A stretch of DNA of 17,563 nt, from contig JAPTVL010000200.1 in assembly GCA_028065725.1 (NCBI GenBank), positions 1-17,563 on the forward strand, given 5' to 3'. Made by a program: the position numbers and the translations under genes. Positions 6,781 through 13,837 of this stretch are shown piece by piece. The notes below the pieces were generated by a model. The model saw nothing but the letters and a program-made list of their open reading frames with translations, was not told the origin of the DNA and ran no database searches. The DNA comes from Betaproteobacteria bacterium. GTDB lineage: Bacteria; Pseudomonadota; Gammaproteobacteria; Burkholderiales; Rhodocyclaceae. Each line of letters opens with the position of its first letter. Position 1 is the stretch's first letter.

Positions 6781-7638
6781 TCACAGGTTGAGTTGATTGA
6801 CGATGGATATTTGCGCAGTAGTCCCGTCCTGCGCCGTGACGTTGATTTGCTCCTGCGTGACCTGCGTTGCAGTCGCGGTTTGCGTGGTGGCGTACTCGAC
6901 CGTGTAGATCAGATCGCGCCGGTACAAGCCGGCCTTCTGCTGGGAGTCGATGACGGTACTCCCCCGGTAGATCAGGCGCGCGGCATAGCCGTCCGGCATC
7001 GTCAGAAACTCGGTTGCCGCCAGCGCGACATCGACGGTCTGCGCGATGGCGTCCCGATGCGCCGGCGTGTCGGCCCAGGCCGTGATCTGAAACTGGCGAT
7101 CCTGCCGGCGAATCTCACGAATCATCGTCCCGGTGATGCCGACGCGCGCCGCCTCGATCCTGGCCGGCGCCGGCAACGTGATGACCGGGCCGCTGCTGGT
7201 CGTGCCCGAGATGCCGACGGCGATCAGCGCAGCGAGCGCAGTAGCAATGCTCGTCAGCGTGTCCGCGGTCTGCACTGCATAGGCGTAGGGCTGTCCATCG
7301 GCCAGCACCATCACGTTGTGCGGATTGGTCGAAGGCGGAATCGTGCCGCCGACCGTCACCGTCTGACCGGAAATCGTCATGGTCAGCGTCGGTGCGTTGA
7401 TCGTCTGCTGTAGCCAGTCCTTCGGGTAGCGCGATGTATTGCGCTCCGCGGCGGAGGGAAAGACGCTCACATGGCAGGTGCCCACGGACAGGTCGGCATC
7501 CAGCGATGCGGCATTCGGCCAGCCGGGGTAAATCCTGACCGGAGCGGTCACCGCGGACGACTGCCCGGTTCCGTTCGGATACAGCACCTGCGCGGCGGCG
7601 GCGACAAGTGCATTCTGCACGTCGATGATGTCGGCCAT
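6781..7638 (-). CDS. Putative tail terminator/completion protein
   Basis: A 285-aa protein starting at ATG 7638-7636, two bases after the preceding stop, with AGAGG seven bases upstream; the longer frame upstream overlaps the previous gene and is not needed. The sequence starts MADIIDVQNALVAAAAQVLYPNG. It contains a Gly/Thr-rich middle (TISGQTVTVGGTIPPSTNPH) and a beta-strand-rich C-terminal half with REIRRQDRQFQITAWADTPAHRDAIAQTVD, followed by LIYRGSTVIDSQQKAGLYRRDLIYTVEY. The RRQDRQFQI and RRDLIYTVEY stretches recall tail-terminator-type proteins that cap the tube and sheath at the neck. Its place between the connector genes and the sheath supports that role, but the assignment is inferred from position and general fold. 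Confidence 0.6.
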   Translation of the reverse strand: MADIIDVQNALVAAAAQVLYPNGTGQSSAVTAPVRIYPGWPNAASLDADLSVGTCHVSVFPSAAERNTSRYPKDWLQQTINAPTLTMTISGQTVTVGGTIPPSTNPHNVMVLADGQPYAYAVQTADTLTSIATALAALIAVGISGTTSSGPVITLPAPARIEAARVGITGTMIREIRRQDRQFQITAWADTPAHRDAIAQTVDVALAATEFLTMPDGYAARLIYRGSTVIDSQQKAGLYRRDLIYTVEYATTQTATATQVTQEQINVTAQDGTTAQISIVNQLNL

Positions 7639-7640
7639 CG

Positions 7641-7994
7641 TCAGACCTCTAGCCTTTCGCACAACAGGTTCCAGCCCAGACTGTTCCAGTAGGCTGCCGT
7701 CACCTGATACCGCAGACCGCCATCATCGGTGAGGATGTCTCGATCCCGTATAACACCTACTGAGAGGCCGGCGCTCACGGGGATCAGCACGACCCATAGT
7801 GTTATCTTGGTGATGTCCCCCGGCAGATCAGTCTCGGGATGTCTTCCCTCTTTTTTAAGCTGGATCGATGCGCTTACCCCAGATGTGACTGGCGTTTCGG
7901 TCGACGGCATTTGACCGCCATAGCCGATTGTCCCCACTCCTGATTGCACGGCTGGCCGGGTAATCGTGATCGTGCGCGGGTAAATAAATGACAT
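7641..7994 (-). CDS. Putative head-tail stopper (head closure) protein
   Basis: A 117-aa beta-rich protein starting MSFIYPRTITITRP at ATG 7994-7992, five bases after the connector gene stop, with no clear Shine-Dalgarno, which suggests translational coupling. It contains LWVVLIPVSAGLSVGVIRDRDILTDDGGLRYQVTAAYWN, a pattern of short strands with RDRDIL common in head-closure or stopper proteins (SPP1 gp16 / HK97 gp7-type). In the neck such proteins form a ring under the connector and hold DNA in the capsid. The role is inferred from order and general pattern. Confidence 0.6.
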   Translation of the reverse strand: MSFIYPRTITITRPAVQSGVGTIGYGGQMPSTETPVTSGVSASIQLKKEGRHPETDLPGDITKITLWVVLIPVSAGLSVGVIRDRDILTDDGGLRYQVTAAYWNSLGWNLLCERLEV

Positions 7995-7999
7995 GGCGA

Positions 8000-8899
8000 T
8001 TACATGAATTTGCGCGCGTGGTAGGGCACCAGCAGCGTCTTCGTGTCGTCGCTGAAATAGGATGCCGTCGCCATCGTGATTGCCGTATCGCCAGCCTTAT
8101 AGCTGCGAATGTTGCCCATTTGCGGAGACTGCGCCATCACCGTCACAAGCTGCGCGCACGCCTGCTTAATCTCGGAAGGTAGCGATGCATACGTCCAGCC
8201 GGCGACATAGTGAATTTTGACCTCGGTGTAATACGCCAGGAGCACGCCCGCCGGAACCCAGATTTCGCCCGTCTGCGGATCGATGCTGTTGGCCTGAAGG
8301 TTGAACGGTTCCCACGCCGGCGGCCCGCCGAACTTGGACATGACAGCCAGTAGGTTGTACGTGTCCATGTTGCCGAAACCATCATCACCGCGCCGCTGGT
8401 AGCCGTAGCGGCCAACCCCAGACAAGGCATTGACGATAGGTGTCCGGCTGATCTGCGTGATCGGCCTGCCTTGCGGCATCGTGCGCTGCTCAACAATCGT
8501 CAGTCCGGCGGCTAGAACTGCCCCTTGCAAATGGGCGAACTGGACATTGACGAACGTCACCACCTGGCCCATGATCGCCTGCACGACAAGCGCCTCGGTT
8601 GCGGCAGGCGTGGCGATGTCAGCGATCAGGACCGAGCCTGGCGCAATCATCGATGTCGGGCCGGTGACGGTCACCTGTACCGCCAGTCCCGGCGCGATTG
8701 CGGCCCCCAGGGCGAGCGATATGGTCGGCTGCAAGCCCTGCATATAGGCAGGACTACCGTTGGCATCAGGCACCCATATCAGTCCCTCTCTGCGCGACAG
8801 ATACCCGTCGATCAGAGATGATGCGGCGGTGATCTGCGCCGCCGTCGCCGTCGGAACGCCGAAAGCGGCCAGGTCGGCCCCTTGAAGGTACGATGGCAT
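8000..8899 (-). CDS. Head-tail connector (adaptor) protein with inserted domain
   Basis: A 299-aa protein whose ATG (8899-8897) overlaps the previous stop as TGATG. The N-terminal helix (AAQITAASSLIDGYLSRREGL) and the C-terminal helices (LPSEIKQACAQLVTVMAQSPQ, then NIRSYKAGDTAITM) are typical of gp6/gp15-type connector adaptors that dock under the portal. Between them, about residues 50-145, is a beta-rich segment (ISLALGAAIAPGLAVQVTV, VLIADIATPAATEALVVQAI, then GLTIVEQRTMPQGRP) that lengthens the protein well beyond the usual 100-150 aa adaptor. This suggests an inserted beta-barrel or decoration domain. The helical ends support the connector call; the role of the insertion is unknown. Confidence 0.65.
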   Translation of the reverse strand: MPSYLQGADLAAFGVPTATAAQITAASSLIDGYLSRREGLIWVPDANGSPAYMQGLQPTISLALGAAIAPGLAVQVTVTGPTSMIAPGSVLIADIATPAATEALVVQAIMGQVVTFVNVQFAHLQGAVLAAGLTIVEQRTMPQGRPITQISRTPIVNALSGVGRYGYQRRGDDGFGNMDTYNLLAVMSKFGGPPAWEPFNLQANSIDPQTGEIWVPAGVLLAYYTEVKIHYVAGWTYASLPSEIKQACAQLVTVMAQSPQMGNIRSYKAGDTAITMATASYFSDDTKTLLVPYHARKFM

Positions 8900-9261
8900 C
8901 AGCGGCTTTGCATCAGCACGCCAAATCCCGTCACCGTCCCCGCGCCAGTAATGGCTACCGTGTAGGACAGAAATGGTGCGCCATCGGACACGTTGAGGAT
9001 TCCCGCCACGCCACCCGTGAGCGCCTGCGTCAGCGCGGCTCCCTGCGGAATGGTGCCGGCGGCATCGATGTACCGCTGAATAGCGATCGAGCCCGCGACG
9101 GAGTTTGTTGCGCCAACCGCGATCCTCGGGTAGCCGCCGGACTGGATCAGCGCGCTAGTCCCCGGTGCGGTCAGCCCGATCTGCGCCGCTGTCAGAAAAA
9201 CTTGCAACAGCGGCCCGGAGTCCGCCGGTAGATGCGTATCAGCTTGAGACGGTGCAATCAT
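8899..9261 (-). CDS. Small beta-rich head protein
   Basis: A 120-aa protein. The ATG at 9261-9259 overlaps the previous TGA as ATGA, so it is preferred over a TTG four codons upstream. The sequence is Ala/Gly/Thr-rich with no charged core: GSIAIQRYIDAAGTIPQGAALTQALTGG, then LNVSDGAPFLSYTVAITGAGTVTGFGVLMQS. Beta-sandwich-like patterns of this type occur in small capsid-associated proteins of many phages. It sits between a 79-aa gene that follows the capsid gene and the connector gene. No specific family was recognised; a capsid decoration role is a guess. Confidence 0.6.
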   Translation of the reverse strand: MIAPSQADTHLPADSGPLLQVFLTAAQIGLTAPGTSALIQSGGYPRIAVGATNSVAGSIAIQRYIDAAGTIPQGAALTQALTGGVAGILNVSDGAPFLSYTVAITGAGTVTGFGVLMQSR

Positions 9262-9497
9262 GGCGTACCCCAAATATCAGACGGGAGAATGACCGGAGAA
9301 AGCCGCGCCTGTCCGGTATCGATCATGTATCGCCCCAGGTTGTCGGGCACGTCGGCCCGGCCCCCTCGGAACGCTACCCGAAACGTGCGTGGCTCCTCGC
9401 CTTCCATCCAATCCGCGCACTCGCGCCCCCGCGGGGTTGCCGCAGGGGACACGAAAACGAGGTGGTCAGTCGGCTGGTCAGGTTTGTATATGTGCAT
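9258..9497 (-). CDS. Small 79-aa protein following the capsid gene
   Basis: Starts MHIYKPDQPTDHLVFVSPAA at ATG 9497-9495, overlapping the capsid gene stop as TAATG. It ends ARLSPVILPSDIWGTP with TGA at 9260-9258. The middle (TFRVAFRGGRADVPDNLGRYMIDTGQA) has the form of a short beta strand then a helix with an N-terminal D/V cap, as in small proteins such as Mu gp35-like that lie after the major capsid gene. The function is unknown. The tight overlaps on both sides argue that it is a real gene. Confidence 0.65.
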   Translation of the reverse strand: MHIYKPDQPTDHLVFVSPAATPRGRECADWMEGEEPRTFRVAFRGGRADVPDNLGRYMIDTGQARLSPVILPSDIWGTP

Positions 9498-10495
9498 TAC
9501 GGACGCTGCACACACACCACGGCATGTGCGTAGCCCGCGCCCTTGGCGACCACGCAATCGAACTTGACGCCGACGAACTGACCGGACAGATTGCCCGTCA
9601 AGCCGAGTTGGAAAAGCATCGGCTTGGGATCGTCGCTCTCGCCCGAGACATACGGCATCTCGACCATATCTTCCATCAGGACGACGGCGAAGTAGTTCTT
9701 GAGGCCGGCAGGCGGGGCGCCGAAACCGTAAGCGGCACCAGTAGCAGCAGGCAGGAACGCATCCCCCACGATCGGCAGGACGCCGGCTTGCGTGCTCATG
9801 GTCTTGACCTTGACGCCCGCAGCCACCTCTTCCTCGTTCATGGTGATCTGCTGGGCCTTGGCTTCGCGGTCGATGTAGTCGCCGAGGACCGGATTGACAT
9901 ACACCGCCGTCGGCTTGACCACGTAGCCGGCCTGGCCGACCAACTCGGCGACGACACTCTTGATGCCATCGATGATCGATGCGCCAGAAGCCACCGTCGC
10001 CTGCGTGGTGATCTGGGTCAGCAGGCCAACATACTGATTGGTGGTCGGCGTGGTCAGGCTCGTATCCGTGCCGTTCCAGATCGCGGAGGCGCGGGTGACG
10101 TTGATGCCGTTGACGATGTCCTCGATGTCCTGCGCGATGACGGCGGCGAACTTCTTCTGCTGCTGGGTCACGAGCTTGTCGAACAAGGCAATGTTGGACT
10201 GATTGACCACTGCTTTGACGAACGCAGAGCGCTCGCTACGGGTCGGGCTGGCAGGCGTCGGGGCAATTGCCGAGCCGCCCTGGCCGCCGGTGTTGCCGAA
10301 GGCGGCAGCAGCGATAGCGGTTTGCTCGAAGTAGCGATGCGGCTGCCCCGTGGCCGGAACATCCTTGATGCGCTGGAGCGCGACGGATTGACGGCGAACG
10401 ATGTCGGCGATGACCGGCTCGTAATCGTTCACTTCGATAGCGCCAGTGCCGAGGTAGTCGGCAGCGGCCTGGAGACTCATCATTTGTGCGGGCAT
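9497..10495 (-). CDS. Major capsid protein (HK97 fold)
   Basis: A 332-aa protein following the protease/scaffold gene and a strong terminator. The N-terminus (MPAQMMSLQAAADYLGTGAI) leads to a helical region (AFVKAVVNQSNIALFDKLVTQQQKKFAAVIAQDIED) like the long spine helix of HK97-type subunits. Residues 200-330 include PTAVYVNPVLGDYIDREAKAQ and LPIVGDAFLPAATG, followed by strands typical of the P and A domains. GGA lies upstream in AAAGGAAATAGTC before the ATG (10495-10493). There is no long N-terminal delta domain, which agrees with the scaffold function being supplied by the upstream gene. The identity rests on order, length and strand/helix pattern; a search is needed for the subfamily. Confidence 0.85.
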   Translation of the reverse strand: MPAQMMSLQAAADYLGTGAIEVNDYEPVIADIVRRQSVALQRIKDVPATGQPHRYFEQTAIAAAAFGNTGGQGGSAIAPTPASPTRSERSAFVKAVVNQSNIALFDKLVTQQQKKFAAVIAQDIEDIVNGINVTRASAIWNGTDTSLTTPTTNQYVGLLTQITTQATVASGASIIDGIKSVVAELVGQAGYVVKPTAVYVNPVLGDYIDREAKAQQITMNEEEVAAGVKVKTMSTQAGVLPIVGDAFLPAATGAAYGFGAPPAGLKNYFAVVLMEDMVEMPYVSGESDDPKPMLFQLGLTGNLSGQFVGVKFDCVVAKGAGYAHAVVCVQRP

Positions 10496-10514
10496 GACTA
10501 TTTCCTTTCAGGCA

Positions 10515-10540
10515 GAAAAAAAGCCGCCCGGAGGCGGCTT
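10515..10540 (-). terminator. Strong intrinsic terminator between protease and capsid genes
   Basis: On the minus strand AAGCCGCC (10540-10533) pairs with GGCGGCTT (10528-10521) around a 4-base loop TCCG, followed by an uninterrupted T-run through 10515. It has the best T-tract of the hairpins in this window. It lies between the protease/scaffold and capsid genes and could set a lower or higher capsid message if a promoter or readthrough operates there; no promoter was found in the short gap. Confidence 0.85.
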
Positions 10541-10564
10541 AGTTGCGAGGTAGTGAGAAGGGGC

Positions 10565-11113
10565 TTAATGCATGCCCATCTTGGTTTCGAGGATCGCGGC
10601 GAGGCGCTTGACCGTCGATGCCCCGGAGGCCTTGAGGTCGGCATCCAGCTTCACCAGGTCGGGCTTGTCGGCAGCTTCCAGCTTCGGCTTTTCACCCCCC
10701 GCCGCATCGGTCTTGCGCGCCGGGGCAGCGGCAGCGACGAACAGCTTCGCCTCCAGCTCGCCCACCTTGATCTTGAGGCTTTCGACCTCCTGATTAGGCG
10801 CGGCAGCGGCATCGATATAGCCGAAGTCATCGTAGATATGGGGCAGCTTGCCCATGACGGCTTCCGCGTCAATCTTGTCGGCCATGCGACGTAGATGCGA
10901 GACGTGGCCGCGCTTGTCATGCAAGCCGACTCCGTCTTTCTCCATGCCATCCGCAGCGGCGCGCAAGGCGTCGGAGTGCGGCTTGACCTTGTGCAAGACA
11001 CTGGCCGCCGACAGCGTGGCGCTGCGAGCTTCCATCGTCGTGACCTTGTCCATCAGCGCAGCGTTTTGCTCGGTGAGCTTGGCAACTGCGGCCATCAATT
11101 CGGTCATATCCAT
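10565..11113 (-). CDS. Possible internally started scaffold protein
   Basis: An in-frame ATG at 11113-11111 begins MDMTELMAAVAKLTEQ, at the start of the coiled-coil region. GGAG stands nine bases before it (11126-11123). Translation from here would give 182 aa containing only the scaffold-like part and no protease domain. Lambda (gpC/Nu3) and Mu (I/Z) use nested in-frame starts in the same kind of gene to make free scaffold. The start site and its ribosome binding sequence are seen directly; actual use is inferred. Confidence 0.5.
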   Translation of the reverse strand: MDMTELMAAVAKLTEQNAALMDKVTTMEARSATLSAASVLHKVKPHSDALRAAADGMEKDGVGLHDKRGHVSHLRRMADKIDAEAVMGKLPHIYDDFGYIDAAAAPNQEVESLKIKVGELEAKLFVAAAAPARKTDAAGGEKPKLEAADKPDLVKLDADLKASGASTVKRLAAILETKMGMH

Positions 11114-11905
11114 TTCGTTGATCTCCGTATCGGCGTGAGCCGTGAGTGAGGTAGTGGTGTAGGCAGCTTTGTCCTTTAGCAGGATTGCAGCGCCCGTGAA
11201 TACACAGCTCGTCACCTCGACCGGGTCTTGTTTCCAGTCCGCGACAGCCGCTTGAGCCTCATAAGAGAAGCCCAGGAGCGACTTGCGCAACTGAATGTCC
11301 TTGACCACGGCCGGAAAGTCCGCGCCGTACAGAAAACCTTGAATGTTGATGGCATCGCCATCGATGGTGGCGGCCGTTATGACGCCAATCTTCTTTTGTG
11401 CGTCATGCCCGGAAAGGCCCGGCGCGTAATCGACGCCCATGCCCAGCAGCGACGCCAACGCAGACTCGGCGACCGCTTTGGGGATCAGCACCCGCTTGCC
11501 ATTTGCGCCCCCTACTGGGTTGTCGCTTGCAGCATCAACGCGCGTCATGATCCCGGAAAATGGGACGCGATTTGGATGGTCCGGCACATCCGGAACCTCA
11601 AGGCTCATCGCTTCAAATCGCATCGCCTGGAATGAGCCGCCGTCATTTTCTCCGGTCGGCTGCATGGTCATGGCGTGCGAGTCATGCGCCTCCCATCCAG
11701 ATGTATCGATGCCGATCTCTTTGGCGCGATGCAGAATACGGCGCTTCGCCTCTGCTTTCTCGGCCTCGGTGAGCCCCTTGGTATGGTTGAGCATCGACCA
11801 CGCCATCTTGACGTGATCGCGGTCGGGCATCGGGAGCGCCCGCTTACCGGGCACCGCGAAATCATCATCCGGGAGCGCGTCCCGCTGGGCTTTGTCTAGC
11901 GCCAT
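10565..11905 (-). CDS. Prohead protease fused to scaffold-like C-terminus
   Basis: A 446-aa protein starting at ATG 11905-11903, chosen for GAGG seven bases upstream; a GTG at 11917 also gives an open frame. Residues 20-66 (ALPMPDRDHVKMAWSMLNHT, then LTEAEKAEAKRRILHRAKEIG) form a helical lead region common in such proteins. The central domain has H167 (GLSGHDAQKKIGVIT) and S214 (KSLLGFSYEAQAAV), fitting the His-Ser catalytic pair of the XkdF/HK97-type prohead protease. The C-terminal third (from residue 265) is coiled-coil and charged (LMAAVAKLTEQNAALMDKVTTMEAR), ending in a Lys/Ala-rich tail, the usual look of a scaffold. This fusion resembles lambda gpC/Nu3 and Mu I/Z, where the C-terminal part is also made alone. 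It should act in procapsid assembly and then self-process. Confidence 0.8.
   Translation of the reverse strand: MALDKAQRDALPDDDFAVPGKRALPMPDRDHVKMAWSMLNHTKGLTEAEKAEAKRRILHRAKEIGIDTSGWEAHDSHAMTMQPTGENDGGSFQAMRFEAMSLEVPDVPDHPNRVPFSGIMTRVDAASDNPVGGANGKRVLIPKAVAESALASLLGMGVDYAPGLSGHDAQKKIGVITAATIDGDAINIQGFLYGADFPAVVKDIQLRKSLLGFSYEAQAAVADWKQDPVEVTSCVFTGAAILLKDKAAYTTTSLTAHADTEINEMDMTELMAAVAKLTEQNAALMDKVTTMEARSATLSAASVLHKVKPHSDALRAAADGMEKDGVGLHDKRGHVSHLRRMADKIDAEAVMGKLPHIYDDFGYIDAAAAPNQEVESLKIKVGELEAKLFVAAAAPARKTDAAGGEKPKLEAADKPDLVKLDADLKASGASTVKRLAAILETKMGMH
11111..11126 (-). promoter_or_regulatory. Internal Shine-Dalgarno and start in the protease gene
   Basis: The minus strand reads GGAGATCAACGAAATG, placing GGAG nine bases before an in-frame ATG exactly at the boundary between the protease domain and the coiled-coil C-terminus. 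This is the expected signal for separate scaffold synthesis. Confidence 0.5.
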
Positions 11906-11913
11906 ATCTGGCC

Positions 11914-12192
11914 TCACAGGGTCTTGATTGTCTCGACGATGTCGGCATGCTCCGGGCCGAGATGCTGCGCCACGCTCGCGGCGCGCGACTTGAGATCTTG
12001 CAGCGCTTGTGCGATGGCATCGAGGGCGGCACGCGTCGGCGCGGGATCGCCAGGGCGATGACTGAGCCGGGATTGCAACGATGCCGCTACTGGATCAACC
12101 TCGACAGGCTCAACAGCCTCGACAGGATCGGCATCGCCAGGCGCATCATCAGTGCTTGCCGCCCATTTAGGCGGTCGGCCAGAGCGTGCCAT
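11914..12192 (-). CDS. Hypothetical 92-aa protein in the head operon
   Basis: The start (MARSGRPPKWAASTDDAPGD) at ATG 12192-12190 overlaps the previous stop as TAATG. The N-terminal half is acidic and Pro/Val-rich (DPVEAVEPVEVDPVAASLQS) and probably disordered; the C-terminal half (RAALDAIAQALQDLKSRAAS) is helical. The last bases overlap the alternative GTG start of the protease gene. No family was recognised. The position between portal and protease is that of minor head or assembly factors. Confidence 0.6.
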   Translation of the reverse strand: MARSGRPPKWAASTDDAPGDADPVEAVEPVEVDPVAASLQSRLSHRPGDPAPTRAALDAIAQALQDLKSRAASVAQHLGPEHADIVETIKTL

Positions 12193-12494
12193 TACGCAAT
12201 CACCGTCACGTCAAACGTCCCCGCCGAAATCGTCGCGGTGCCCGACAGCGGGACGAGATGGACGTTAAAACCGGCATTGGTCTTGCCGTCGGCATACGCC
12301 ATGCAGCCTTGGCCGGGATTGATATGCACAGAGTAGGCCGCCGGCAGATCGGCCATCGCAACAGCAGTTGTCACTGTCACGCCAGCAGCGCCGGAGAGAT
12401 TGGCGACGCCAGCCAGATTGCCGATCAGGGTCCGATCAGTATTGGCCGGTTGCGCACCGGCGGGGATTGTCACGGTATGTTGATCAATTGCCAT
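12192..12494 (-). CDS. Small beta-rich protein after the portal gene
   Basis: A 100-aa protein. The start is ATG 12494-12492 (MAIDQHTVTIPAGAQPANTD) because GGAGG lies eight bases upstream; two earlier in-frame starts sit on or too near that Shine-Dalgarno. The start overlaps the last 11 bases of the portal gene. Strands and Gly/Ala/Thr-rich loops dominate (GVANLSGAAGVTVTTAVAMA, then GTATISAGTFDVTVIA), giving an Ig-like or jelly-roll appearance. The function is unknown; a minor capsid or decoration role is possible from position only. Confidence 0.62.
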   Translation of the reverse strand: MAIDQHTVTIPAGAQPANTDRTLIGNLAGVANLSGAAGVTVTTAVAMADLPAAYSVHINPGQGCMAYADGKTNAGFNVHLVPLSGTATISAGTFDVTVIA

Positions 12495-13827
12495 TGTCAT
12501 CACCTCCAAAAGATGCCGGATTTGCCGGCGGTGCCGTTACCGGCAGATCAGGATCATCGACTTGCTTGCTGCCTTGTGCGGCCTTGATGGCGATCTGCAC
12601 GTCGGCCCAGGTCTTGTCACCCCACGTCGATGCCATTGGGGGGAGCCCGAGCCGAGCGCGCTGCTCATCCGGCGTGATCGCATTGCTGGCGTAATACATC
12701 TGGTATATCTTGGCCGTCGCCGCCTCGTCCTCACGGTCGATCCCGACGAAGCGGAACATCAGGTGCGGCATGCCCAGGCGCATCGCCAGGATGTCGGTAT
12801 TAATGTGCGATTCGATCAGCGACGCCATCGGCTTGATCGCGCCGTCCCAGTCTCGATCCTCGGCGACCTCGGAGGTATTGCGATTGACATCCGCCTCGAG
12901 GCCGAGATTCTGCGGGCTTAACCCGAATGCCGTAGCCAGCTCGCGGATCAGGAAAGACTGCCACTTGAGGTAGAGCGCATCATCACCGCCCGCGTGCAGC
13001 TTGAGCACGTCGGGCTTGATCGTGTTGCCGATGATCGGCGTCTGCCCCTGCCCCTCGATCTCGTTGCGCCAGTAAGCACGGAAGGCCGCGATTTCATCCG
13101 GAGAAGCTTGGCCGGCATAGATCATATTCTCGGGCTGGGCATTGCTCGCCACGTTGGCGGCATAGGTCGCCACGCCGAGCTGACGAGCGACGCTCATGTA
13201 CGCGATCTCTAGCGGGCCCCAGCCAGAGGGCGAATCCGTCGCCGGGTTGAGCCGGATGCATACGATGTCCTGCGCCTCAAGCTTGCGCGCCGTGACATCG
13301 TTCATCAGCGAGGCGCCGGCATAGCCGACCCCCTGGACGTAGCGCGGAGAGTGAGGCTGGCCGTCCCACTTAGGCAGCGGTTGCACAGTGAGCGCATCGA
13401 CCGGCCAGAGCCACAGCGGCCGCGATGCATCTCCGCTGACCGCCTGCTCAATGATGCCCGATCCGCTGATCAGGACATCCTCGATGACCTGCTCCAATAA
13501 AGAGTGCATCGAGTCCTGCGCATTGGGCCGGTCCAGACACCTGGTGATGATGTCCGCATCCGATAATGCCTGCTTGGCCTTGGCGTAGTCCTCTCGCGGC
13601 ACTACCTCCCACGCCAGCGACGTGACCGGCTGCTTGATCGCATTGATCGCTCGGCGCGCATAGGGGGTGCGCGAAAAGTACCGCAGATTGCTGGGCGTCG
13701 GCTTGACCTGCCCCAGCGATTTGCTCGATCCCATCAAGCTAATGAGCTTGGGATACGCGAGCGTTTCCCGCTGCGGGCCGTATAGTCTGTTGGCCGCCCA
13801 CAGCTTGATGTCGCGCAGTAATCCCAT
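12484..13827 (-). CDS. Portal protein
   Basis: A 447-aa protein immediately after the large terminase gene (10-base gap). The sequence has portal-family features: an N-terminal amphipathic start (MGLLRDIKLWAANRLYG), TPSNLRYFSRTPYARRAINAI and SLAWEVVPRE, then a core with SLLEQVIEDVLISGSGIIEQ and LEAQDIVCIRLNPATDSPSG. The C-terminal half contains FLIRELATAFGLSPQNLGLE and an ITPDEQRARLGLPPM segment typical of HK97-type portals. The length is normal for the family. It forms the dodecameric ring at one capsid vertex through which the terminase pumps DNA. The last residues (GGDDNGN) overlap the start of the next gene. Confidence 0.92.
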   Translation of the reverse strand: MGLLRDIKLWAANRLYGPQRETLAYPKLISLMGSSKSLGQVKPTPSNLRYFSRTPYARRAINAIKQPVTSLAWEVVPREDYAKAKQALSDADIITRCLDRPNAQDSMHSLLEQVIEDVLISGSGIIEQAVSGDASRPLWLWPVDALTVQPLPKWDGQPHSPRYVQGVGYAGASLMNDVTARKLEAQDIVCIRLNPATDSPSGWGPLEIAYMSVARQLGVATYAANVASNAQPENMIYAGQASPDEIAAFRAYWRNEIEGQGQTPIIGNTIKPDVLKLHAGGDDALYLKWQSFLIRELATAFGLSPQNLGLEADVNRNTSEVAEDRDWDGAIKPMASLIESHINTDILAMRLGMPHLMFRFVGIDREDEAATAKIYQMYYASNAITPDEQRARLGLPPMASTWGDKTWADVQIAIKAAQGSKQVDDPDLPVTAPPANPASFGGDDNGN

Positions 13828-13837
13828 CGGTATCCTC

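Noticed and set aside
9389..10894. A 501-codon plus-strand frame
   Set aside because: It runs antisense to the capsid and protease genes and across a terminator hairpin, and has an Arg/His/Asp-rich composition without recognisable domains.
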